From: Acidobacteriota bacterium
GTDB lineage: Bacteria; Acidobacteriota; Vicinamibacteria; Vicinamibacterales; UBA2999
NCBI GenBank assembly: GCA_013813075.1
Contig: JACCSI010000176.1
Coordinates: 1 to 5,171, forward strand
Direction of reading: 5' to 3'
DNA: 5,171 bases
Shown: one piece after another, positions 1-5,047 of the stretch
Numbering within the stretch: position 1 is the stretch's first letter
Layout of the letters: every line of letters starts with the position of its first letter
Position numbers and translations under genes: made by a program
Notes under the pieces: generated by a model
Seen by the model: the letters and a program-made list of their open reading frames with translations, nothing else
The model's database searches: none
What the model was told of the DNA's origin: nothing

Positions 1-83
1 CGGTCGTGGCACCAACAGATTGCCCAGTTGCTGCCGGGGGGGAGCATCAAGGCCATCGCCAACACGCCGAGCAGGTATCTCAT
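1..83 (-). CDS. N-terminus of an unidentified exported protein (partial at left edge)
   Basis: ATG at 83-81 follows a perfect AGGAGG and opens a frame that runs off the window after 27 full codons. It begins MRYLLGVLAMALMLPPG, a short basic start and a hydrophobic core typical of a Sec signal peptide; the rest reads SNWAICWCHD. The last part is unusually rich in Trp and Cys, and the frame passes through a run of seven C (plus-strand G, 36-42). Dropping one base there would read PPAATGQSVGATT, which looks more like a signal-peptidase site, so a sequencing or real frameshift in the run is possible. It lies 90 bases after the VWA gene on the same strand and could be the next gene of the same operon. 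Family unknown. Confidence 0.6.
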   Translation of the reverse strand, partial: MRYLLGVLAMALMLPPGSNWAICWCHD

Positions 84-89
84 GACACG

Positions 90-95
90 CCTCCT
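90..95 (-). promoter_or_regulatory. strong ribosome binding site of the leftmost gene
   Basis: AGGAGG on the minus strand, a perfect Shine-Dalgarno sequence, 6 bases before the ATG at 83-81. It is the main support for a gene running off the left edge. Confidence 0.7.
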
Positions 96-131
96 GACCG
101 GAATCGATCACGACCACCACCAGGCAAACAG

Positions 132-147
132 CACGGTCTGCACCGTG
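132..147 (-). terminator. hairpin after the VWA gene, possible weak terminator
   Basis: On the minus strand CACGGT-GCAG-ACCGTG forms a perfect 6-base stem with a 4-base loop, 26 bases after the VWA stop (TAA at 176-174). Only CTGTTTG follows, not a proper T run, so termination would be inefficient. A further ACCGTG copy on the plus strand at 168-173 could compete for the same arm. It may instead be an operator or an mRNA stability element between the two genes. Confidence 0.3.
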
Positions 148-173
148 TGTAGTGAGGGCGCACTGAAACCGTG

Positions 174-953
174 TTATTGCTCGACCAGGATCTTCCCGCG
201 CAGCAGCCCGTCGAGCGTGCTAGTCAGTTCTTTGGCGTTGCCGGCAGCCAGCAGCAGCCCGCCGGCGTCGCGGACCCCAGCGAAATGGCTTGCGTCGATG
301 TCGAACGCCACGAAATACATCGACGGGCGCTCGGCCTCGGGCCGCCGGCTCATCGCGGCCGCGACGCGGTCGGGCGGGACGCCGTCCGTGTTATCGCCGT
401 CGGTGACGACGAGTAGGTGGCGGCGGCCCAGTCCGGTGGCGTCGAGCGCATGCTTGGCGGCAATCATCGCGCTGCCGATCGGCGTCCCACCGTCAGCGAC
501 CGCTTTCGCCAGCGCCGCGACGGCGCCGGGACTGGACGGGACGTCCATCGGCAGCAGCGGCCGCAGGTCCGGCCGGTCCGCCCGGCGGCTGAACTCGTAA
601 ATCCCGAGCAGGACAGGCTCGGCGGGGTGGTCGGCCGCATACCGCTCGAACTGTTCGACCAGGCCGTATGCCGCGCGTCGCGCGATGTCGATCTTCTTCT
701 CGCTGCGGCCGCCTTCGCCGCGGACGCTTTCAGTCATGCTTCCAGAAACGTCGATGAGGATGGCGGCGGCCAGGCCCTCGCGCACCGGAGGCGTCGATAT
801 GGGCGTGAGCTGCCGAGCGACCGAGTCATCATCGCTCTCGACACCGAAACCCACCGAACAGCCGCTCGTGCAACCCCACGAGACGAGCGACGTGACAATC
901 AGTGCCGCGACAGTGACCGGGCGTGTCCGCACCGGCGCGGCCAGGGCCGTCAC
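174..953 (-). CDS. secreted, probably lipidated, von Willebrand factor type A (VWA) domain protein
   Basis: A 259-residue protein starting at GTG (953-951), four bases overlapping the oxidase stop (GTGA). Residues about 8-27 form an export signal: Arg at 9 and 11, then VTVAALIVTSLVSWG. Cys28 follows directly and could be the lipidated residue. The box SWGC is not a classical L-A-G-C, and a second Cys lies at 32, so lipidation is likely but not certain. A short Asp-rich stretch (ESDDDS) follows. The VWA domain covers about 60-250. Its metal-ion-dependent adhesion site is complete: DVSGS at 68-72 (Asp68, Ser70, Ser72), Thr157 in GGTPIGSAM, and Asp185 in VVTDGDNTDG. VWA domains of this kind bind protein partners through a divalent metal; they are not enzymes. 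No C-terminal membrane segment is present. With the preceding genes it suggests an envelope scaffold or ligand-recognition role, but the partner is unknown. Confidence 0.88.
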   Translation of the reverse strand: MTALAAPVRTRPVTVAALIVTSLVSWGCTSGCSVGFGVESDDDSVARQLTPISTPPVREGLAAAILIDVSGSMTESVRGEGGRSEKKIDIARRAAYGLVEQFERYAADHPAEPVLLGIYEFSRRADRPDLRPLLPMDVPSSPGAVAALAKAVADGGTPIGSAMIAAKHALDATGLGRRHLLVVTDGDNTDGVPPDRVAAAMSRRPEAERPSMYFVAFDIDASHFAGVRDAGGLLLAAGNAKELTSTLDGLLRGKILVEQ

Positions 954-2428
954 GCCGCAACGTCCTTGACAACGCCCTCGCTGGTGGCGATGCGTCGCGC
1001 CAGCGCCGCTCCGGAATGCAACGCGCCTTCCATGTAGCCCACGAACGCGTAACTGGTGTGCTCGCCGGCAAAGTGCAGCCGTCCGATGCCGTTGTGGAGC
1101 GTCGGCCCCTGCGACGTGACTTGTCCGGGAGCCGGAAATGAATACGACCCCATGGTCCAGCGCTCGGCCGGCCAGTCCATGAAGCGACCGCGCACATAGC
1201 TGCCGCGCAGGCCGCGGTAGATTTTCTGGAGCTCGGTGAGGTAGGTATCGATCCGACGGGCACCCCATTCGCGGCATGCATCAGCGGACGGACCGCCGGA
1301 GAACGCCACCAGCGCTTCGCCGCCAACCTCGACCCCTTCCTGCCCGTCGGTCGCATGCCAGGTCATGTTGACGGGTCCATCAGTGAGAATGTCCGGCGCC
1401 AGATCAGCCCGCCGCCAGAACGGGGACTTCATCGCCAGCAGGCACTTGACGTTGTTGCCCATCTGCGGGGCGAGCCCCGGCGGCAGCGCCGGGTCGATGG
1501 CAATGCGGTTCCAGACCGAGGGCGGCGTGCTCAGAATCACATGCTCAGCCTCGAGCACCTTGCCACTGGCCAACGTCACGCGCACACCTCGGTCGGTGAC
1601 CGAGATCCCGCTGACTGGCATGCGTGTCATGACGCGGGCCGCGCCAATCGCGCCAACCAGCTTGGTTGCCAGTTGCTGGTTACCGCCCTTGCAGCGATAC
1701 ACCTCGGACTCGGTCCAAAACTTTTCGAGCCCGCCGCCCTTGACCATCGCCAAGTTCGCGAGATAGCTCTGCCACTCGGGGACGACGCCGTTGTCCGCCA
1801 TCATGACCGTGTAGATGGCCTCTTTGACGAGAGGGGAGGCGTCGAGTGCCGTGATCCACGACGCCAGCGTGCGCTGGTCGAGGGCGACCGCGTTGGCCGA
1901 GGTCCACGGCCGTTCCGCGTCCACCTTTTCAGCGTCGGCCGCGATGGTGTTGAACGTCTTCTCGAGTTCCTCCCACAGCCCCTCCGATTCCTCGCTCGAG
2001 AGGCGCTTGCCGTTGAGCATGATCGGGAACTCGAGATCTTCCTCGCTGATGTCCAGAAAACTCAGACCGAACTGCTTGGCGTAACCCATCCATGCCGGGT
2101 GATTGGAGCCGATTAGTTCACCGCCGCCTTCGACAATCTTGCCGGGCACAAGATCCGAGAAGCTGATCACCCGTCCGCCGACGCGATTGCGCGCTTCGAC
2201 GACTGTGACTTCGTACCCGGCGCGCGACAATTCGTATGCCGCCGCCAGGCCGCTGACGCCAGCGCCGACCACGATGACCCGTCCAGCCGCGGCGCGAGCG
2301 GTCCCCGTAAAGCCGTCGCTCAGGAGCAGCGCGCCCGCTGCCGCCAGCGAACGCCGCATCATCTCCCGCCGGGTGATGCCGTCCGGTTTGCCGTAGCGAC
2401 GATGGAGCTGCGAATAGATGTGTGGCAT
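950..2428 (-). CDS. Tat-exported flavin monoamine oxidase family protein (FAD-dependent amine oxidase)
   Basis: A 492-residue FAD-dependent oxidase of the monoamine oxidase / L-amino-acid oxidase superfamily, expected to oxidise a C-N bond using O2 or another acceptor. Residues 19-25 (TRREMMR) fit a twin-arginine motif, followed by a hydrophobic stretch and an ARA-A site near 44-47, so it should be exported folded with its FAD. GAGVSG at 55-60 and the downstream VVEARNRVGGR at 77-87 form the dinucleotide-binding fold. Near the end FAGEHTS (453-459) and GYMEGALHSG (464-473) are the second FAD motif. Lys334 in MKSPFWRR matches the flavin-water lysine of MAO-B (KEPFW), and Tyr429 and Tyr465 match its aromatic cage. 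Ser428 sits where MAO-B has the FAD-linked cysteine, so FAD is probably non-covalent. ATG 2428 is preferred; an in-frame TTG at 2449 would add seven residues, and neither has a clear ribosome site. Substrate not predictable. The stop overlaps the next gene. Confidence 0.9.
   Translation of the reverse strand: MPHIYSQLHRRYGKPDGITRREMMRRSLAAAGALLLSDGFTGTARAAAGRVIVVGAGVSGLAAAYELSRAGYEVTVVEARNRVGGRVISFSDLVPGKIVEGGGELIGSNHPAWMGYAKQFGLSFLDISEEDLEFPIMLNGKRLSSEESEGLWEELEKTFNTIAADAEKVDAERPWTSANAVALDQRTLASWITALDASPLVKEAIYTVMMADNGVVPEWQSYLANLAMVKGGGLEKFWTESEVYRCKGGNQQLATKLVGAIGAARVMTRMPVSGISVTDRGVRVTLASGKVLEAEHVILSTPPSVWNRIAIDPALPPGLAPQMGNNVKCLLAMKSPFWRRADLAPDILTDGPVNMTWHATDGQEGVEVGGEALVAFSGGPSADACREWGARRIDTYLTELQKIYRGLRGSYVRGRFMDWPAERWTMGSYSFPAPGQVTSQGPTLHNGIGRLHFAGEHTSYAFVGYMEGALHSGAALARRIATSEGVVKDVAA
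963..967 (-). promoter_or_regulatory. ribosome binding site of the VWA gene, inside the amine oxidase gene
   Basis: AAGGA on the minus strand, 9 bases before the GTG at 953-951. It decides the start: the frame is open back to 1277, but that upstream stretch is read in a frame shifted against the well-supported oxidase and has no protein-like character. Confidence 0.6.
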
Positions 2429-2440
2429 GGTGGACGCTGA

Positions 2441-2469
2441 TGCGTTCAAAGTTCAGAGTTGAAAAGTTG
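2441..2469 (-). repeat. degenerate 7-base tandem repeat in the spacer before the amine oxidase gene
   Basis: On the minus strand the spacer reads as four consecutive units, CAACTTTT, CAACTCT, GAACTTT and GAACGCA, that is about four copies of [C/G]AACTYT with a period of 7 and one inserted base. It is clearly more AT-rich than the flanking genes. It lies 12 bases upstream of the chosen ATG, where a ribosome site would be expected nearby; no good Shine-Dalgarno sequence is present. Function unknown. Confidence 0.5.
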
Positions 2470-2471
2470 AC

Positions 2472-2484
2472 GGTGCAAGGCACC
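2472..2484 (-). other. small hairpin just after the substrate-binding/OmpA gene
   Basis: A perfect 5-base inverted repeat, GGTGC-CTT-GCACC on the minus strand, starts 23 bases beyond the TGA. A run of four T follows 7 bases after the stem. The stem is short and the T run displaced, so at best it is a weak or partial terminator or an mRNA processing/stability element. Confidence 0.25.
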
Positions 2485-2506
2485 CCGGATGGGCCCGAAT
2501 GTGACG

Positions 2507-4171
2507 TCACTCAATCGTGAACCACTGCACTTCGACGCGGCGGTTCATGGCCGCGTCCGCGCCTGACGGTTCTTCCCAGCCGCGTCCGACGATGTCGAGG
2601 CGTTTTGCGTCAACGGTGTGACGCTCGATCAGGAGGCGCCGGATTTCTGACGCGCGATTTTTACTCAGCTCCATCGCCCGCAACGCCTGAGTGCGGACGT
2701 AGGCCTCGCCGCCCTGCCGCCTGAAATCGCCAACGCGCGCGTTGTCGACATGGCCGCGCAGCAACATCGTCGATCCCGGGCTGACCTGCAACATGCGTTT
2801 GATAGCCTCGAGGTTCGACAGGTTCTCCTGATTGGCGACGTCGAGGTTGGCGGAATTCGGCTCGAACAGGAACCGGATGTCCTTGGTCAGCAGCGGATCG
2901 GTTTCAACCGACGCGGTGCCGCTGCTACGAATCGGGGCAATCGCGACCACCTGTTCCTTGAATATCCCGCTCTTGTCGAGCGTGTCGAGGTGTTTGGCAT
3001 CGACAAAGCGGGTGGCATCGGGCGGGTCCTTGATCAGGTCGCTGCCATAGGCCAGGACCGCCGATTGATAAATGCCGCCGAAGCTGCCCGCGGCGTCGAT
3101 CGCGCCCGAAAAGAAGGCGCGATTTTCCGGCAAGTTGGACAGATGGACCTTGGCCAGTTCGGCCTTGGTGTCGTCGCGCGTCCACTTGAAGGCGCGGCCG
3201 ATGACGTCGAGCTGCGCATCCGGCCGGTCGCGCACCATGCGATTGCCTTCGAGCAACCCCTGGACGAGCCCTTCGACGACCTTGGGGTGCTGTTCGGCAA
3301 ATCCGCGATGCACGATCAACACATCCGCGACGATCAGCAGATTGCGGTTGGTCGTCAGCACGTGAGCCGCGCCGCCGCTGCCTTCGACGACTTCCGATAC
3401 CTTGGGCTCCCACGTCACCGCGCCGGCAAGTTTGTTGGCTCCCGACTTCAGGTCACTGGCGAACAGATCACCAGCGCTGAACCCGTCCTCGGTGTAAATC
3501 AGGTTCAAGCGATCCGGGTGCGGAGTCGCGTCGAGGCTGCCGATGGCGTTGACCGCAAGGCCCGCTTCCTGCGCGAGATACCGGATGAAAAAATCCACCT
3601 CGGTAAACTGCGCGCTGGCAATGGTTTTGCCTTTCAATTGATTGATGCGCTTGATGTCGGTGCGCGTGATCAACCCGTCGGCGCCGCGCGAAAAACCAAT
3701 CTGCGCCGGCACCACCGCGTGCAATTGACGGCCGTACGCGGCCAGGACGTCGGCGGTGGTCACCGAGGCCGCGATTCTGCCTTCGTTGAGCGCGGACCAG
3801 CTCTCTTCTTCGCTGACCGTGAGCTTGACCTTGAAGCCGTGATTCTTGAAAAACAGGGACCCCTCGTTCGCATCGAGCCCGCCGTTGGCGGCGATGAGTC
3901 CGGCGTAACCGGCGTACTCGCTGATCTCGATCGGAACGATATTGTCCTTGTACTGAAACGGCGCTGGCGGCGACAGCGTCGGCACCTGAACCTGCACTTC
4001 CGACACGGCAGGCGCTTCGCCTTCGGCGGCCTGATCCTGCCCAGGCGTGGCGGGCTGCACGTCGCCACCCCGGTCGCGCATCAGCAGGCGAACGCCCAGC
4101 GTGATGAGCCCTGCGACCAGCAGCACCGAGATCAATTTGCCGAATGTTGTAAAGCGCGGACTGTCGCTCAT
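2507..4171 (-). CDS. membrane-anchored substrate-binding protein (NMT1/SsuA/NrtA type) fused to a C-terminal OmpA-like peptidoglycan-binding domain
   Basis: A 554-residue protein with three parts. Residues about 11-30 (GKLISVLLVAGLITLGVRLL) are one hydrophobic segment after a short N-terminus. No signal-peptidase site follows, so this is probably an uncleaved anchor with the rest in the periplasm. A Pro/Gln/Glu/Ala-rich linker runs over about 35-72. Residues about 77-400 look like the periplasmic binding domain of NMT1/THI5, SsuA or NrtA proteins: EYAGYAGLIAANGG at 85-98, GLITRTDIKRINQLKGKTIA at 166-185 and VTWEPKVSEVV at 252-262. Those families bind small organic or oxyanion ligands; the ligand here cannot be read. 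Residues about 430-554 are OmpA-like: FLFEPNSANL at 434-443, GHVD with Asp476, NRASEIRRLL with Arg506, and NRRVEV at 543-548. Asp476 and Arg506 match the pair that holds meso-diaminopimelate in OmpA, so peptidoglycan binding is likely. The gene is coupled to the PspA-like gene upstream. No permease or ATPase gene is in view, so sensing is as plausible as transport. Confidence 0.88.
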   Translation of the reverse strand: MSDSPRFTTFGKLISVLLVAGLITLGVRLLMRDRGGDVQPATPGQDQAAEGEAPAVSEVQVQVPTLSPPAPFQYKDNIVPIEISEYAGYAGLIAANGGLDANEGSLFFKNHGFKVKLTVSEEESWSALNEGRIAASVTTADVLAAYGRQLHAVVPAQIGFSRGADGLITRTDIKRINQLKGKTIASAQFTEVDFFIRYLAQEAGLAVNAIGSLDATPHPDRLNLIYTEDGFSAGDLFASDLKSGANKLAGAVTWEPKVSEVVEGSGGAAHVLTTNRNLLIVADVLIVHRGFAEQHPKVVEGLVQGLLEGNRMVRDRPDAQLDVIGRAFKWTRDDTKAELAKVHLSNLPENRAFFSGAIDAAGSFGGIYQSAVLAYGSDLIKDPPDATRFVDAKHLDTLDKSGIFKEQVVAIAPIRSSGTASVETDPLLTKDIRFLFEPNSANLDVANQENLSNLEAIKRMLQVSPGSTMLLRGHVDNARVGDFRRQGGEAYVRTQALRAMELSKNRASEIRRLLIERHTVDAKRLDIVGRGWEEPSGADAAMNRRVEVQWFTIE

Positions 4172-4902
4172 TGCGGTCCAATCTCCTTGGTGGTGGCCGG
4201 GGCGGCGCCTTCGGTGGTCGGCGTGGCCTGGATACCCTGCGTTGCGAGGAACTCGGCAAGCGCGACCTGTTCGAGCGCCTTGCGCTCGTTTTCCTTCTCT
4301 TCAACCTTGTCGATATCGACCATGTCTTTCGCGAGACGCGCCTTGCCGGCCGACACTTCGTAGCGTTTCTGCAGGACTTCATCGACCGTCTTCATCGTGT
4401 CGCCGAGATCGCCGACCTTGAATGCGACGTTCGACAATGCGGACGCCGCTTCCGCCTGCGCCTCCTTGATTTTGACTTGCGAGAGCTGCTTCTCGGCGCG
4501 CCGCACCTTGTCTTCGAACTCACGCTGCGCGACCTTGGCCTGGCGCAGGTTGACGTCGTAGGCTTCTTCGGTCTCCTTCAGTTCCTGGGAGTCCACACCC
4601 AGGTCGGTCTTGAGCTCCTGCAGTTCGCGGGCGAGCGTCCCCGCCAGTTCCATGTTGCCGGCACGGTGATTGGCCAGGATGCGGCGTTCGAGCTCTTGCG
4701 CGCGCACCGCTTTGGACTTGACCTGCGCCTTGAGCCGCTCGGCGACCCCGGCCATCCTGGCAAGAGCCAGGTTGTATTGGGTCATTTTCTCGCGAAACTC
4801 GGTCCGCGCCGCTTCCATGAGCGCTTCAGGGTTGGCCTCTTCGAGGCCGCTGATAAATATTCCGAGAAAACCCCGGAACAGGCGTGAGATGCGGGCCACC
4901 AT
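4168..4902 (-). CDS. PspA/IM30 (phage shock protein A / Vipp1) family membrane-stress protein
   Basis: A 244-residue protein of the PspA/IM30 family, whose members bind stressed inner membrane from the cytoplasmic side as large oligomers and limit proton leakage or remodel membranes. The N-terminus (MVARISRLFRGFLG) can form the short amphipathic membrane-binding helix of the family. Residues about 25-220 are almost entirely charged heptad-like helix, as expected for the PspA hairpin. They include LARELQELKTDLG near residues 90-102 and a long Lys/Glu/Ala-rich stretch. There is no signal peptide and no full membrane segment. It is slightly longer than E. coli PspA (222 residues) because of a flexible Thr/Pro/Ala tail from about residue 222 (TPTTEGAAPATTKEIG). 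I chose the ATG at 4902 for its ribosome site and because the family homology begins there. Its TGA overlaps the next gene's ATG (ATGA), so the two are probably translated together. No pspF, pspB or pspC is visible. Family certain; orthology to E. coli pspA not claimed. Confidence 0.9.
   Translation of the reverse strand: MVARISRLFRGFLGIFISGLEEANPEALMEAARTEFREKMTQYNLALARMAGVAERLKAQVKSKAVRAQELERRILANHRAGNMELAGTLARELQELKTDLGVDSQELKETEEAYDVNLRQAKVAQREFEDKVRRAEKQLSQVKIKEAQAEAASALSNVAFKVGDLGDTMKTVDEVLQKRYEVSAGKARLAKDMVDIDKVEEKENERKALEQVALAEFLATQGIQATPTTEGAAPATTKEIGPQ
4183..4188 (-). promoter_or_regulatory. ribosome binding site of the substrate-binding/OmpA fusion gene, inside the pspA-like gene
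   Basis: AAGGAG on the minus strand lies within the last codons of the PspA-like gene, 11 bases before the ATG at 4171-4169. The spacing is slightly long. Together with the ATGA stop/start overlap it supports coupled translation of the two proteins. Confidence 0.6.
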
Positions 4903-4910
4903 TGATGTCT

Positions 4911-4916
4911 CTCCTC
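4911..4916 (-). promoter_or_regulatory. ribosome binding site of the PspA-like gene
   Basis: GAGGAG on the minus strand, with 8 bases between it and the ATG at 4902-4900. It decides the start: the open frame continues upstream to about 5154, but that extension is Arg/Ser-rich, overlaps the neighbouring gene tail in another frame and has no such site. Confidence 0.75.
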
Positions 4917-4926
4917 GTGTGCGCGC

Positions 4927-4932
4927 ATTGTA
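4927..4932 (-). promoter_or_regulatory. possible -10 element upstream of the PspA-like gene
   Basis: Read on the minus strand this is TACAAT, five of six matches to the sigma-70 consensus TATAAT, 24 bases before the ATG at 4902. This would give a short leader containing the ribosome site. No convincing -35 box lies 16-18 bases upstream. The element sits in the loop of an inverted repeat: gcgcg arms at 4922-4926 and 4934-4938 around a 7-base loop, so an operator is conceivable. The enterobacterial pspA promoter is sigma-54 dependent, but I could not fit the GG/GC spacing of a -24/-12 element here; the nearest candidate, around TTGGGCAC, is out of register. Weak call. Confidence 0.25.
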
Positions 4933-5047
4933 AGCGCGTTGTGCCCAACCGGCGCACCCGATCGACGTCGCCAGCGAGGCTTCCACCTCCGCGCAAAGCT
5001 CCGGGCTGCCGCAGCCGCGACGAAGTTGTCGGGCCCCGCCAGCCACG

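Noticed and set aside
954..1277. N-terminal extension of the VWA open frame by 108 residues
   Set aside because: It overlaps the conserved FAD-binding C-terminus of the oxidase in another frame, and the GTG at 953 has a ribosome site and is followed directly by a signal peptide.
28..2396. Several plus-strand open frames (28-600, 417-1037, 1355-2116, 2103-2396) opposite the VWA and oxidase genes
   Set aside because: Low-complexity Ser/Ala/Arg-rich or His/Arg-rich translations, no ribosome sites worth noting, and they are mirror frames of well-supported minus-strand genes.
2502..2509. Perfect palindrome TGACGTCA across the stop codon of the substrate-binding/OmpA gene
   Set aside because: Resembles a eukaryotic CRE or a generic dyad site, but an isolated 8-base palindrome at a stop codon is easily chance and has no supporting context.
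2750..4363. Long plus-strand open frame of 537 codons opposite the substrate-binding/OmpA gene
   Set aside because: It is antisense to a gene with clear domains and motifs, and its translation is Arg/Gly/Asp-rich without recognisable domains. GC-rich codon bias commonly opens such antisense frames.
4920..4950. Sigma-54 (-24/-12) promoter, as in enterobacterial psp operons
   Set aside because: The TTGGGCAC segment resembles a -24 box but no GC dinucleotide in a TTGC-like context falls at the required distance.
5004..5016. Hairpin GGCTG-CCG-CAGCC in the gap upstream of the PspA-like gene, as a terminator
   Set aside because: Five-base stem with no T run on either side; short GC hairpins are expected by chance in such GC-rich sequence.
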